From Leifsonia sp. CL147 (GTDB lineage: Bacteria > Actinomycetota > Actinomycetes > Actinomycetales > Microbacteriaceae), in the NCBI RefSeq assembly GCF_900114565.1, contig NZ_FOTM01000018.1:1-64000 (forward strand): 64,000 nucleotides of DNA, given 5' to 3'. The first letter of the stretch is position 1. Each line of letters opens with the position of its first letter. A program made the translations under genes and the position numbers. Positions 53,545-63,744 of the stretch are shown here, piece after piece. A model generated the notes under the pieces. That model was not told where the DNA came from. It made no database searches and worked only from the letters and a program-made list of their open reading frames with translations.

Positions 53545-53621
53545 GCCCCACCATCGAGTACGCAGAGACTTGCGCTTTTGGTCGCCAAAACGTGCAGTCT
53601 CTGCGTACTCGATGGTGGGGC
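53545..53621. repeat. Family A hairpin element, copy 4 (26-bp perfect arms)
   Basis: Positions 53545-53570 and 53596-53621 are exact 26-bp inverted repeats (core GAGTACGCAGAGACT). A second inner hairpin CTTTTGG-TCG-CCAAAAC follows. It lies between the convergent tipA-like and yczE-like genes. Confidence 0.95.
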
Positions 53622-53663
53622 GCGAGAGGCGCGAGGCGGGGGGCGCGGGGGGCGGGGCGCGGG

Positions 53664-54554
53664 TTAGGGGTGACGCGGGCGGCGCGCGAGGCGGTCGTCC
53701 AGCCAGTGGGCGGCCACGAGGCGGGACGGACGGGCCGGCGCGGCAGGGTTCGGAGCGGGAGCGGCGCGGTCGGGCTGCGGGGCGCGGACGAAGGGGGAGT
53801 CGGCGCGGGCGTCGCGAGCCCGGGCGGCCCGGTCGGACTCGAGCAGGATGCCGTCGCGCACGTCGAAACGGACGGCATCCCGCTCGTCCTCGAGGCCGGC
53901 CGACTGCTCGGCCGTTCCCTCGAGCTCGCGCTCCAGCGCCGCCGCAGGCGTGGCAGCGTCCTGCGGCAGGCGGATCGCGAAGAACGGGAGGGTGATGCTG
54001 CACAGCGGCCCGACCAGCAGCGCGAACGCGAGCGTCCCGACGCCGACGTTCCCGCCCAGGACCCACCCGATGATCAGGGCGGTCACCTCGATGGCGGTTC
54101 GCACCATCCAGATCGGCCGGCCGGTGCGGGCGTGCAGACCCGTCATCAGGCCGTCGCGCGGCCCCGGCCCCATCCGCGGACCGATGTAGAGGCCGGTCGC
54201 GACGGCGAGCAGGGCGAGCCCGCCCGCGAAGAACAGCACCTGCGCCCACAGCTCGGTCTGCTGCGGCAGCAGGTCGAGACCCAGCTGTGCGCTGGGGCCG
54301 ATCAGCAGCACGTTCAGGATGGTGCCGAGCCCGGGCCGCTGACGCAGCGGGATCCAGAACGCGAGCACCACGAGCCCGACGAGGTTGGTGACCCATCCGA
54401 ACGCGATGCCGGTCTTGAACGACAGACCCTGGGACAGCACGTCCCACGGTGACAGCCCGATGCCGGCTCGCACCATCAGCGCGATGGCGATCCCGTAGAG
54501 GAACAGGCCGATGAGCAGCTGGATGAGGCGGCGGGTGAGGAGGCGGGCGGTCAT
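53664..54554 (-). CDS. yczE: YczE-type membrane protein
   Basis: A 296-residue integral membrane protein with five or six helices (LIQLLIGLFLYGIAIALMVRA and GIGLSPWDVLSQGLSFKTGI, then GWVTNLVGLVVLAFWIPLRQ ... GPRMGPGPRDGLMTGL). This is the YczE/YitT-like pattern. The C-terminal 90 residues are charged and rich in Asp, Arg and Ala, longer than the family norm. It is divergent from a MocR-type regulator, as in the known YczR/YczE pairs. The transported substrate is unknown. Confidence 0.87.
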   Translation of the reverse strand: MTARLLTRRLIQLLIGLFLYGIAIALMVRAGIGLSPWDVLSQGLSFKTGIAFGWVTNLVGLVVLAFWIPLRQRPGLGTILNVLLIGPSAQLGLDLLPQQTELWAQVLFFAGGLALLAVATGLYIGPRMGPGPRDGLMTGLHARTGRPIWMVRTAIEVTALIIGWVLGGNVGVGTLAFALLVGPLCSITLPFFAIRLPQDAATPAAALERELEGTAEQSAGLEDERDAVRFDVRDGILLESDRAARARDARADSPFVRAPQPDRAAPAPNPAAPARPSRLVAAHWLDDRLARRPRHP

Positions 54555-54561
54555 GGACATA

Positions 54562-54579
54562 TCCAATCGCTGGATTGGA
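54562..54579. promoter_or_regulatory. Candidate YczR operator between yczE and yczR
   Basis: TCCAAT-CGCTGG-ATTGGA is a perfect 6-bp inverted repeat in the 62-bp divergent gap. A further CCAAT follows at about 54593. ATTGG-type direct and inverted repeats suit a MocR/GntR regulator controlling both genes. Confidence 0.6.
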
Positions 54580-54616
54580 CTGGCGGCAAGAAGCCAATTC
54601 GCCTAAAGTGGCCTGC

Positions 54617-56095
54617 ATGACGGATGCGCAACTCACCGCCCGCTCCCTGGAGCTGCTCCTCGGCACCTGGCGGACCGGTGGTGCGGGCTACCAGGCGCTC
54701 GCCGACCGCATCCGGCTGCTCGTGCTCGACGGCCGCATCCCGATCGGCACACGCCTCCCGGCGGAGCGGGACCTGGCCGGCCGCCTGGAGCTCAGCAGGA
54801 CGACGGTCGCCTCCGCCTACCGTCAGCTGCGCGAGGGCGGGTTCATCGACAGCGTCCGCGGCTCCGGCAGCATCGCGCGACTTCCCGGAAAGGCCCTCAC
54901 CCTCCCGACGGCCGGGGGAGAGGGGATGCTCGACTTCACCAAGGCGTCCCTCCCGGCAGCGTCCCCCCTCGCGGCGGCGGCCCGAGCGGCGGCCGACGAG
55001 CTTCCGCGCTTCCTCTCCAAGCCCGGTTACGACCCCGTCGGGCTGCCGCACCTGCGGGAGGCGATCGCCGCGCGCTACACGCTCCGCGGCCTGCCGACCA
55101 CGCCCGACCAGATCCTCGTCACGGTCGGCGCGCAGCAGGCGATCGCCCTGATCGCGCGCACGTTCCTCAGCCGGGGCGACCGCGTCGCGATCGAGGTGCC
55201 GACGTATGTGCACGCCATCGAGGCGATCCGTCTCGCGGGCGCACGGCTCGTGCCCCTCACGGTAACGGTGCCCGAAGAGGGTCCGCACCGGATCGGCGAC
55301 GAGCCGGACGGATGGGATGCCGAGGCCATCGAGCAGACGTTCCGCCGCGCCAATCCGGCGCTCGCGTACCTCATCCCGGACTTCCACAATCCGACGGGCG
55401 CCTCGATGTCGCCGCAGACGCGCGAGCGCGTGCTCGCGGCTGCCGCCGCCCACGGTGCCATCGTCGTCGCGGACGAGACCACCGCGGAGCTCGACATCGA
55501 CCGGCCGGGCGAGTACCTGCCGATGCCGCGCTACGCCGATGCGGCGTCGGCAGGGGCTCCCGTCATCCTGATCGGCTCGGCGAGCAAGCTGCTCTGGGGT
55601 GGGCTGAGGATCGGATGGATCCGCGCCGCGCGCTCGCACATCCAGCGCCTCATCGCCGCCAAACCCGCCACCGATCTGGGCACCCCTGTGCTCGAGCAGC
55701 TCGTCGTCGCGCAGCTGGTGCCGCAGCTCGACGCGATCAAGGAGGAACGGCGCGAGCAGTTGCGACAGGGCCGCGAGTCCGTCCACCGGCTCGTGGGCGA
55801 GTGGTTCCCGGAGTGGTCCGTGCCGGTCGCGCACGGCGGTCTCACCGCGTGGGTGGGCCTCGGCGCGCCGGTCAGCTCCGCCCTGGCCCTCGCCGCTCGC
55901 AGCCACGGACTGCTGATCGCTGCCGGACCCCGGTTCGGGATCGACGGCGCCTTCGAGCGGTTCGTGCGCATCCCGATCACGTATTCGGCCGAGGAGTACG
56001 AGCGCGCCTTCACCGCTCTCTCGGGTGCCTGGGCGGTCGCCGCGAGCGAGCCGGCGCCCTACTTCGATGCGGGGTCGCTGCCGAGCGTCGTCTGA
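54617..56095 (+). CDS. yczR: MocR-type PLP-dependent regulator, YczR-like
   Basis: The 492-residue product combines a GntR winged helix (about residues 20-90: GYQALADRIRLLVLDGRIPI ... RDLAGRLELSRTTVASAYRQ) with an aminotransferase-fold domain. The aminotransferase core shows LIPDFHNPTGASM and the PLP-lysine motif SASKLLWGGLRIGW. MocR proteins sense PLP or amino-acid adducts. The divergent yczE gene makes YczR the best subgroup assignment. TAAAGT ahead of ATG 54617 could be a -10 box for a leaderless start. Confidence 0.9.
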   Translation: MTDAQLTARSLELLLGTWRTGGAGYQALADRIRLLVLDGRIPIGTRLPAERDLAGRLELSRTTVASAYRQLREGGFIDSVRGSGSIARLPGKALTLPTAGGEGMLDFTKASLPAASPLAAAARAAADELPRFLSKPGYDPVGLPHLREAIAARYTLRGLPTTPDQILVTVGAQQAIALIARTFLSRGDRVAIEVPTYVHAIEAIRLAGARLVPLTVTVPEEGPHRIGDEPDGWDAEAIEQTFRRANPALAYLIPDFHNPTGASMSPQTRERVLAAAAAHGAIVVADETTAELDIDRPGEYLPMPRYADAASAGAPVILIGSASKLLWGGLRIGWIRAARSHIQRLIAAKPATDLGTPVLEQLVVAQLVPQLDAIKEERREQLRQGRESVHRLVGEWFPEWSVPVAHGGLTAWVGLGAPVSSALALAARSHGLLIAAGPRFGIDGAFERFVRIPITYSAEEYERAFTALSGAWAVAASEPAPYFDAGSLPSVV

Positions 56096-56287
56096 GTGGA
56101 TGCGGTGCGCGCCTCATCCGGCAGCCCATCCGGCGGCTCGGCCGGCGGCTCGGCCTGCGGCGCGGCCGGCGGCTCGGCCGCGATGTCGTACCCCGGCATG
56201 AAGCCAGCGCTCATCGTCGGCTGGCATACTTCCGTTGCGCCACCGTCGAAGTGGCGCCCTGAATCCTGAGTTCCTGGGGGAACACCC

Positions 56288-59200
56288 GTGCATCTCCTCG
56301 CCGTCCTGAGCATGAAGAACCGCGCGCTGATCGCGCTCATCACGATCGTCGCCGCCGTCTTCGGCGGCCTCGCGCTGAGCAACCTCAAGCAGGAGCTCAT
56401 CCCGTCGATCTCCTTCCCCCAGCTCGTGGTGCTCACCAGCTATCCCGGCGCGTCGCCGGAGGTCGTCAACCACGATGTCAGCACCCCCGTGGAGGCGGCG
56501 ATCCAGGGCGTCCCGGACCTCGACAGCACCAGCGCCGTCAGCAGTACCAACCAGTCGATCATCACCGCGAAGTTCACCTACGGGACCGACCTGGCCACGG
56601 CCGAGCAGAAGATCGATCAGGCGATCAATCGGATCTCCTCCACCCTGCCGGCCGGCGTGCAGCCGCAGGTGCTCTCGGGCAGCATCGACGACCTCCCGGT
56701 CATCCAGCTCGCGGTCACCGGCGGCGGCGATCAGCGAGCGCTCGGGAATGACATCACGAAACTCGTCCTTCCCGACATCAAGGACCTCAACGGTGTCAAC
56801 GACGCCAAGCTGATCGGTGAGGTCGGTCGTCGCATCACGATCACGCCGGACCCCGCGAAGCTCGCCGCGGCCGGGATGTCGTCCTCGGCCATCAAGGACG
56901 CCCTCCAGCAGAACGGCGTGCTCATCCCGGGCGGCGACATCACCGAGAGCGGCAGCACCCTGTCCATCCAGTCGGGGACTCAGCTGTCGTCGGTGGGGGA
57001 CATCGCCGCGCTTCCGCTCATCCGCTCGGCGGGCGCCGGTGCGGGTGAGGGTGCGGGTGCGGGTGCGGGCGCGGACGCGGGTGCGGGTGCGGGCGCGGGT
57101 GGCAGCGCCGCGAACGGTGGCGCTGCCGGCCGCGGTCAGACTGCGGCTGCGCCCGCCGCCACCCCTCCCACTCCCCGCACCATCGGCGACGTGGCCACCG
57201 TCGCCGAGACGGACGACCCGATCACCTCCCTCTCCCGGGTCGACGGCAAGCCCGCCCTCACGATCGCGGTCACCAAACTCCCCTCTGCGAACACGGTCGA
57301 GGTCTCGCACGCCGTCAACGCCCTCATCCCGGATCTGGAGAAGAAGCTCGGCGGCGACGCGACGGTCACCGTGGTCTTCGATCAGGCGCCGTTCATCTCG
57401 CAGTCGATCGACTCGCTCACCGAAGAGGGCATGCTCGGTCTCGCGATGGCGGTCGTCGTCATCCTGGTCTTCCTGCTGTCGATCCGCTCCACGATCGTGA
57501 CGGCCATCTCCATCCCGACCAGCGTCCTCATCACCTTCGTGGTGATGTGGGGGACCGGGTACACGCTCAACATCATCACGCTGGGTGCGCTCACGATCGC
57601 CATCGGTCGCGTGGTGGACGACTCCATCGTGGTGATCGAGAACATCAAACGGCAGCTCGTTCCCGGGGCCGACCGCGGCGTGACCATCGTGCGTGCCGTG
57701 CGGGAGGTCGCCGGCGCGATCACCGCATCCACCATCACCACCGTCGCCGTCTTCCTGCCGCTCGCGTTCGTGGGGGATACGACGGGCGAGCTGTTCCGCC
57801 CGTTCGCGCTGACCGTGACCATCGCGCTGCTGTCGTCGCTGCTCGTCGCCCTGACGATCGTGCCCGTTCTGGCCTACTGGTTCCTGCGTGCGCCGAAGCC
57901 GCGCACGAACGAGAACGAGGGCGTGGAGGCTGCGCACCTCTCCATCGAGGAGGCCACCGCCTCCGGCGTGGACGAGCTCGAGCATCCCTCGCGCCTTCAG
58001 GCGGGCTACCTGCCGATCATCCGGTGGACCGTGAAGCACTCGTGGGTGACCATCATCGCTGCGGTGATCGTGCTCGGTCTCACCTTCGCGGTCTCCCCGG
58101 CGGTGAAGACCAACTTCCTCGGATCGAGCGGTCAGAACTCGCTCACCGTCACCCAGACGCTCGCTCCCGGCGCGAGCCTGCAGGCCAAGGACGACGCGGC
58201 GCGGGTCGTGGAGCAGAAAGTGCGCGACACGAAGGGCGTCAAGACGGTCCAGGTCTCGATCGGCTCCAGCGGCTCCTCCCTGCGGGATGCGTTCACGGGC
58301 GGAAGCGGCGGGACCACCTTCTCGATCACGACGGACCCGGACGCCGACCAGGCGAAGCTGCAGAGCACCATCCAGGACGAGCTCGCGGCGATCACGGGAC
58401 AGGGCACGATCACCCTGTCCGCCTCCAGTGGGTTCGGCCCCTCCAGCAACATCCAGGTCGACATCACGGCGAGCAACGACGCGGACCTGCAGAAGGCCAC
58501 GGATGCCGTGGTCGGGCAGCTGAAGGACAAGGCGTCCCTCACGCAGGTCGCCGACAACTTGAGCGCCTCCCTCCCGTACGTCGCCGTCAGTGTCGACCGC
58601 GCGAAGGCGGCGGCGGCCGGACTCAGCGAGGTGGCCGTGGGCAGCATCGTGTCGCAGGCGATGCAGCCGACGCAGGAGGGCACCGTCGCGATCGACAACA
58701 CGACGCTGAAGATCTACCTGCAGACGGCGAACCCGCCGACGACCGTAGCGGGCCTGGCACAGCTGCCGATCCCGACCGCTGCGGGCGTCGTCCCGCTCGA
58801 CACGCTGGCGAGCGTGGAGCAGGTCGACGGGCCGTCGTCCGTCACGACGCAGCGGGGCGTGCGCACCGCGAGTGTGACCGCGACGCCGGCGACCGACAAC
58901 CTGAGCACGGCGAACGCGGACGTGTCCGCCGGGCTGAAGGCGGCGAAGCTCCCCGTCGGTGCGAGCGCGAAGATCGGCGGGGTCTCCTCCAGCCAGTCGG
59001 ACGCGTTCAGCCAGCTCGGCCTCGCGCTGCTGGCGGCCATCCTCATCGTGTACATCGTCATGGTGGCGACGTTCCGGTCGCTCCGCCAGCCGCTGCTGCT
59101 GCTGGTCTCGGTGCCGTTCGCGGCGACCGGGGCGATCCTGCTGCAGCTCGCATCCGGCATCCCGCTCGGAGTGGCCTCCCTCATCGGACTGCTGATGCTC

Positions 59201-59797
59201 GTCGGCATCGTCGTGACCAACGCGATCGTGCTCATCGACCTCGTGAACCAGTACCGCAGGCGCGGGCTCAGCGTCGCGGATGCGGTGGCGCACGGCGCCT
59301 CCCGGCGTGTGCGTCCCATCCTGATGACGGCGCTGGCCACCATCGCGGCGCTGACGCCCATGGCGATCGGTGTGACCGGTCATGGTGGTTTCATCTCCCA
59401 GCCCCTCGCCATCGTCGTGATCGGCGGACTCATCTCCTCGACCGTGCTGACGCTCATCGTGCTGCCGACGCTGTACAACCTCGTGGAGGGGCGGCGCGAG
59501 CGCCGCGCAGCACGCAAGGCGGCGAAGGCCGCTTCCCGTGCCGGGCGGGCGGCGGACGGGGGTGCCGGGCCTTCCGGCGGCGGCCCGCGTGGCGGAGGTG
59601 GGGGCCCGGAGCGGCCGTCCGGCGGGGCCGGCGGGGCCGGGCGGGCCGGCGGGGCCGGCGAGGCCGAGGGCTCCGGCGGGGCCGGCGGGGCCGGCGGGGC
59701 AGGGGACTCCGGCGGCTCCGGAAACGGGACGCGCCGCTCGCCGGACGCCCCGGAGCCGCCCGTGTTCACGCAGCCGGTCGGTGGCACGCAGATCTGA
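56288..59797 (+). CDS. RND-family efflux transporter (AcrB/HAE1-like, SwrC type)
   Basis: A 1169-residue proton-driven pump with 12 membrane helices and two large extracytoplasmic loops. It has the family hallmarks GALTIAIGRVVDDSIVVIEN (TM4 Asp pair), FPQLVVLTSYPGASPEVVNH near the N-terminus and LMLVGIVVTNAIVLIDLVNQ in TM10. Such HAE1-type pumps occur singly in Gram-positive bacteria (for example SwrC of Bacillus). Two low-complexity inserts are unusual: a (GAGA)n run at about residues 249-275 in the first loop, and a Gly-rich tail of about 85 residues. Start GTG 56288 follows CTGGGGG. Confidence 0.92.
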   Translation: MHLLAVLSMKNRALIALITIVAAVFGGLALSNLKQELIPSISFPQLVVLTSYPGASPEVVNHDVSTPVEAAIQGVPDLDSTSAVSSTNQSIITAKFTYGTDLATAEQKIDQAINRISSTLPAGVQPQVLSGSIDDLPVIQLAVTGGGDQRALGNDITKLVLPDIKDLNGVNDAKLIGEVGRRITITPDPAKLAAAGMSSSAIKDALQQNGVLIPGGDITESGSTLSIQSGTQLSSVGDIAALPLIRSAGAGAGEGAGAGAGADAGAGAGAGGSAANGGAAGRGQTAAAPAATPPTPRTIGDVATVAETDDPITSLSRVDGKPALTIAVTKLPSANTVEVSHAVNALIPDLEKKLGGDATVTVVFDQAPFISQSIDSLTEEGMLGLAMAVVVILVFLLSIRSTIVTAISIPTSVLITFVVMWGTGYTLNIITLGALTIAIGRVVDDSIVVIENIKRQLVPGADRGVTIVRAVREVAGAITASTITTVAVFLPLAFVGDTTGELFRPFALTVTIALLSSLLVALTIVPVLAYWFLRAPKPRTNENEGVEAAHLSIEEATASGVDELEHPSRLQAGYLPIIRWTVKHSWVTIIAAVIVLGLTFAVSPAVKTNFLGSSGQNSLTVTQTLAPGASLQAKDDAARVVEQKVRDTKGVKTVQVSIGSSGSSLRDAFTGGSGGTTFSITTDPDADQAKLQSTIQDELAAITGQGTITLSASSGFGPSSNIQVDITASNDADLQKATDAVVGQLKDKASLTQVADNLSASLPYVAVSVDRAKAAAAGLSEVAVGSIVSQAMQPTQEGTVAIDNTTLKIYLQTANPPTTVAGLAQLPIPTAAGVVPLDTLASVEQVDGPSSVTTQRGVRTASVTATPATDNLSTANADVSAGLKAAKLPVGASAKIGGVSSSQSDAFSQLGLALLAAILIVYIVMVATFRSLRQPLLLLVSVPFAATGAILLQLASGIPLGVASLIGLLMLVGIVVTNAIVLIDLVNQYRRRGLSVADAVAHGASRRVRPILMTALATIAALTPMAIGVTGHGGFISQPLAIVVIGGLISSTVLTLIVLPTLYNLVEGRRERRAARKAAKAASRAGRAADGGAGPSGGGPRGGGGGPERPSGGAGGAGRAGGAGEAEGSGGAGGAGGAGDSGGSGNGTRRSPDAPEPPVFTQPVGGTQI

Positions 59798-59872
59798 GCC
59801 GGTCCGGGATCCCAGACGGCTCGTCGTGTGGCCGAGCCCGCGCGGCCTCCGCGGCTCGCTAGGGTCGCGGGT

Positions 59873-60769
59873 ATGAGCGCACAGGTCCTCTCCGCCGATC
59901 CGCTGTGGCCCCGGGCAGGAGGCTGGCCCGCGCTGGGCCGGGACGGCGCCGATCTGACGTTGATCGGCATCCCGACGCATGAGACATCGCTGTCGCCGAC
60001 GGGCGCCCGCGCCACCCCGGCTGCGGTCCGGGATGCGCTGCGGCGGTACTCGACGCACGCCGCGGGACTCGACGTGGAGGGCCTGCGCTTCGCGGACGCG
60101 GGCGACGTCGCATCGCCCGACGGACCGGAAGGCCGCGAACGGGCGCGTGCGGCGATGGCCGCCGCGGTCTCCGCATCCCGGCTGACCGTGGCCGTCGGCG
60201 GCGATAACTCGCTGACCGTGCCGGCGGCGCTCGGCGCAGCAGGGGATGCGTTGCGGACGGCCGGGCTGATCACCCTCGACGCGCATCACGACCTGAGGGA
60301 CGGAACGTCGAACGGATCGCCCGTCCGTGAACTGCTGGAGGCGGGGCTCGACGGGAGACGGATCGTCCAGATCGGGATCGCCGACTTCGCGAACTCGGCC
60401 GCCTACAGCCGCCGAGCGGCCGAGCGCGGCATCACCGTCATCCCGCGCGACGCACTGCACGTCCGGCCGCTGGACGACGTGATGGCGGAGGCCCTGGAGA
60501 TCGCGGGCGCGGCGGGCGGTCCCATCCATGTCGACCTGGACGTCGACGTGTGCGACCGATCGGTCGCGCCCGGCTGCCCGGCCTCCGTTCCCGGCGGCCT
60601 CGCCGCGTGGGAACTACGCCGACTGGCCCGCCTGGCCGCCGCATCCCCGCGCGTGCGCTCCGTCGACATCGCCGAGGTCGACGCGACCGCCGACACCCCC
60701 GATCAGCGTACGGTCCGCCTCGCCGCCCTCCTCGTCCTCGAGTCCGCCGCGGGCCTCGCCTCCCGCTGA
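59873..60769 (+). CDS. hutG: Formimidoylglutamase (HutG), arginase family
   Basis: A 298-residue Mn-dependent ureohydrolase that releases formamide and glutamate from formimidoylglutamate in the last step of histidine breakdown. Metal motifs are GGDNSL, LDAHHDLRDG and VDLDVDVCD. The context with hutI, hutU and hutH decides between HutG and agmatinase. TAGGGT about 8 bp before the ATG suggests a leaderless promoter. It converges with hutI across a family A hairpin. Confidence 0.88.
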   Translation: MSAQVLSADPLWPRAGGWPALGRDGADLTLIGIPTHETSLSPTGARATPAAVRDALRRYSTHAAGLDVEGLRFADAGDVASPDGPEGRERARAAMAAAVSASRLTVAVGGDNSLTVPAALGAAGDALRTAGLITLDAHHDLRDGTSNGSPVRELLEAGLDGRRIVQIGIADFANSAAYSRRAAERGITVIPRDALHVRPLDDVMAEALEIAGAAGGPIHVDLDVDVCDRSVAPGCPASVPGGLAAWELRRLARLAAASPRVRSVDIAEVDATADTPDQRTVRLAALLVLESAAGLASR

Positions 60770-60794
60770 CCCCGCCCCGCCCCCGCGCCCCACC

Positions 60795-60870
60795 CCCCAC
60801 CATCGAGTACACGAAGACTGCACGCAAAACGCGGTTTAGCCGTGCAATCTTTGCGGACTCGATGGTGGGG
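60795..60870. repeat. Family A hairpin element, copy 5 (hybrid arms)
   Basis: Arms 60795-60824 and 60841-60870 pair along 30 bp with about five mismatches. The left arm carries the ACACGAAGACTGCACG version seen in copy 2. The right arm carries the CCGCAAAGATTGCACG version seen in copies 1 and 3. The element lies between convergent hutG and hutI. Confidence 0.9.
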
Positions 60871-60895
60871 CGCGGGGCGGGGGCGGGGTGCGGCG

Positions 60896-62059
60896 TCAGG
60901 CGGAGGCGCGGAGGGTGCGCGCGACGAGGGGGACGCCGGGGCGGTACGCGAGGTGGATGTGGCTGGGCGCGGCGAGCACGGCGAGGTCGGCCCGTGCGCC
61001 GGGCCGGAGGTGCCCGACGTCGTCGCGGCGCAGGGCGGCCGCTCCGCCGAGGGTCGCGGCTCGCAGCGCCTCGCCCGGCGTCAGTCCCATGTCCCGCACC
61101 GCCAGCGCGATGCAGAACGGCATCGACGAGGTGAACGACGACCCGGGGTTGCAGTCGCTCGCCAGCGCGATCGCGGCCCCCGCATCCAGCAGTCGCCGGC
61201 CGGAGGGGTAGGGATGCCGCGTCGAGAACTCCACGCCGGGCAGCAACGTCGCAACGGTCCGGGATGCCGCCAAGAGCTCCACGTCGTCGTCGCTCAGGTA
61301 GGTGCAATGGTCGACGCTCGCAGCATCCAGTTCCACGGCGAGGGCCACGCCGTCCCCGGGACCGAGCTGTGCAGCATGCAGCCGCACACCCAAACCCCGG
61401 GCAGCGCCAGCGGCGAGGATGCGCCGCGACTGCTCCACGGTGAAAGCGCCGCTCTCGCAGAACGCGTCGATCCACCGGGCGTGCGGCGCGCACGCCTCGA
61501 GCATCGGGCCCATGACCAGCTCGACGTACGCCTCCGGATCCTCCACGTACTCCGCGGGGACCACATGCGCGCCGAGGAATGTGGTCTCGCCGGTCACCTC
61601 GCGAGCGAGGCGGAGCAGCCGCTCCTCGTCGGCGATGCTCAGGCCGTAGCCGCTCTTGACCTCGAACGTCGTCGTGCCCTGGGCGTGGAGTTCGGCGACC
61701 AGGCGAGCCAGCCGACGCCGCAGTTCCTGGTCCGTGGCGGTCCGCGTCGCTGCGACCGTCGACCGTATGCCGCCTGCCGCATACGGCCGTCCGGCCATCC
61801 GCGCCTCGAACTCGCCGGCCCGGTCGCCACCGAACACGAGGTGGGTGTGCGAGTCGACGAATCCGGGGATGACGGCGGCGCCGGCCACCTCGATGACCTC
61901 GTCCGCGTCGGAGAGCGGGGCGGCGGATGCGGACCCCGTCCAGACGACCCGTCCCTCCACCGAGAGCACTGCGGCGTCGTGCACGATGCCGAGCGGCCCG
62001 GGATGAGCGGGATCGAAAGTGACGAGCTCGCCGATCCCGGTGACCAGCGTCGCGGTCAT
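60896..62059 (-). CDS. hutI: Imidazolonepropionase (HutI)
   Basis: A 387-residue amidohydrolase that opens imidazolonepropionate to formimidoylglutamate. The metal motif [20 protein letters not shown], the signature [10 protein letters not shown], the [24 protein letters not shown] segment and the Asp motif [16 protein letters not shown] are all present. The ATG at 62059 overlaps the hutU stop (ATGA). Confidence 0.96.
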   Translation of the reverse strand: MTATLVTGIGELVTFDPAHPGPLGIVHDAAVLSVEGRVVWTGSASAAPLSDADEVIEVAGAAVIPGFVDSHTHLVFGGDRAGEFEARMAGRPYAAGGIRSTVAATRTATDQELRRRLARLVAELHAQGTTTFEVKSGYGLSIADEERLLRLAREVTGETTFLGAHVVPAEYVEDPEAYVELVMGPMLEACAPHARWIDAFCESGAFTVEQSRRILAAGAARGLGVRLHAAQLGPGDGVALAVELDAASVDHCTYLSDDDVELLAASRTVATLLPGVEFSTRHPYPSGRRLLDAGAAIALASDCNPGSSFTSSMPFCIALAVRDMGLTPGEALRAATLGGAAALRRDDVGHLRPGARADLAVLAAPSHIHLAYRPGVPLVARTLRASA

Positions 62060-63726
62060 CGGCGTGCGGCTGCCTGCTCGCGCATCGGGATGCGCAACCC
62101 GCGCTCCTGCGCGACCTCGGCCGCCCGCTCGTAGCCGGCATCCACGTGGCGCATCACGCCCGTCCCCGGGTCGTTGACCAGAACGCGCTCGATCTTCTCG
62201 GCGGCCAGGGCCGTTCCGTCCGCGACGACGACCTGACCCGCGTGGATGCTGCGCCCGATCCCGACGCCGCCGCCATGGTGAAGCGACACCCAGGTCGCGC
62301 CGGATGCGGTGTTCAGGAGCGCGTTGAGCAGCGGCCAGTCCGCGATCGCATCCGAGCCGTCGGCCATCGACTCCGTCTCGCGGTAGGGCGAGGCGACCGA
62401 TCCCGAGTCGAGGTGATCGCGGCCGATCACGATGGGCGCGGAGAGCTCGCCCGAGGCGACCATCTCGTTGAAGCGCACGCCCGCGAGGTGCCGCTCCTTG
62501 TATCCCAGCCAGCAGATCCGCGCGGGAAGCCCCTCGAAGTGCACCTTCTCGCCGGCCTGCGTGATCCACCGGCGCAGGTGCTCGTCCTCGGGGAAGAGCT
62601 CGAGCACCGCACGGTCGGTCGCTGCGATGTCGGCGGGATCACCGGACAGTGCGACCCAGCGGAAGGGCCCCTTGCCTTCCGCGAAGAGCGGGCGGATGTA
62701 GGCGGGGACGAATCCGGGGAAGTCGAAGGCGCGGTCGTAGCCGCCGAGCTGCGCCTCCGTGCGGATGGAGTTGCCGTAGTCGAACACCTCGGCCCCCGCG
62801 TCCTGGAAGCCGACCATGGCCTCCACCTGCGCGGCCATGGAGCGGCGGGCGTCGTCGGTGAAGCGCTCCGGGTCGGCGGCGGCGCGCTCGCGCCACTCGG
62901 CGACCGCGTAACCCACCGGGAGGTAGCTGAGCGGGTCGTGGGCGCTGGTCTGGTCGGTCACGATGTCGATCGGGACGCCGCGGCGCAGGAGCTCGGGAAA
63001 GACCTCCGCCGCGTTGCCGACCACGCCGACGGAGAGCGCGCGGCGCTGTTCCTTCGCGGCCAGCGCCCGGTCGACGGCGTCATCGAGGTCGTGCGCGAGG
63101 ACGTCGAGGTAGCCGTGGTCGAGCCGGCGCTGCAGCCGGCCGGCGTCCACATCCACGATGAGGACCGCGCCGCCGTTGAGGGTGACGGCGAGCGGCTGCG
63201 CTCCGCCCATCCCGCCGCAGCCTCCGGTGAGGGTCAGGGTGCCGGCGAGCGAGCCGCCGAACCGTTTGCGGGCGACAGCGCCGAACGTCTCGTACGTCCC
63301 CTGCAGGATGCCCTGCGAGCCGATGTAGATCCAGGAGCCGGCGGTCATCTGGCCGTACATCGTGAGGCCCAGGGCCTCCAGCCGCCGGAACTCGGGCCAC
63401 GTCGCCCAGTCGCCGACGAGGTTGGAGTTGGCGATGAGCACCCGGGGCGCCCACTCGTGCGTGCGGAACACGCCGACGGGCTTGCCGGACTGCACCAGCA
63501 GCGTCTCGTCCGCCTCCAAATCGCGGAGCGTCGCCACGATCGCGTCGTAGGCCTCCCAGCTGCGGGCCGCGCGTCCCGTCCCTCCGTAGACGACGAGGTC
63601 GTCGGGCCGCTCGGCGACCTCGGGGTCGAGGTTGTTCATGAGCATCCGCAGCGGCGCCTCGGTCTGCCAGCTCTTCGCGCTGAGTTCCGTGCCGCGTGCC
63701 GCGCGAACGGGTCGTGCTCCGTCCAT
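62056..63726 (-). CDS. hutU: Urocanate hydratase (HutU)
   Basis: A 556-residue NAD-dependent enzyme that hydrates urocanate. Conserved blocks include [76 protein letters not shown] and [20 protein letters not shown]. It is translated before hutI. It lies 98 bp from the partial hutH, with a hairpin in the gap. Confidence 0.97.
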   Translation of the reverse strand: MDGARPVRAARGTELSAKSWQTEAPLRMLMNNLDPEVAERPDDLVVYGGTGRAARSWEAYDAIVATLRDLEADETLLVQSGKPVGVFRTHEWAPRVLIANSNLVGDWATWPEFRRLEALGLTMYGQMTAGSWIYIGSQGILQGTYETFGAVARKRFGGSLAGTLTLTGGCGGMGGAQPLAVTLNGGAVLIVDVDAGRLQRRLDHGYLDVLAHDLDDAVDRALAAKEQRRALSVGVVGNAAEVFPELLRRGVPIDIVTDQTSAHDPLSYLPVGYAVAEWRERAAADPERFTDDARRSMAAQVEAMVGFQDAGAEVFDYGNSIRTEAQLGGYDRAFDFPGFVPAYIRPLFAEGKGPFRWVALSGDPADIAATDRAVLELFPEDEHLRRWITQAGEKVHFEGLPARICWLGYKERHLAGVRFNEMVASGELSAPIVIGRDHLDSGSVASPYRETESMADGSDAIADWPLLNALLNTASGATWVSLHHGGGVGIGRSIHAGQVVVADGTALAAEKIERVLVNDPGTGVMRHVDAGYERAAEVAQERGLRIPMREQAAARR

Positions 63727-63744
63727 GGTTCTCGTTCCTTTCGT

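Noticed and set aside
56059-56287. Small leftward Pro/Glu-rich frame at the yczR-RND junction
   Set aside because: It overlaps the yczR end, is built from a CGGCGGCTCGGC repeat, and lacks a ribosome-binding site or conserved features.
56114-60529. 1471-residue open frame opposite the RND pump
   Set aside because: It is the reverse-strand shadow of a clear RND transporter, rich in Arg, Asp, Glu and His with no recognisable fold.
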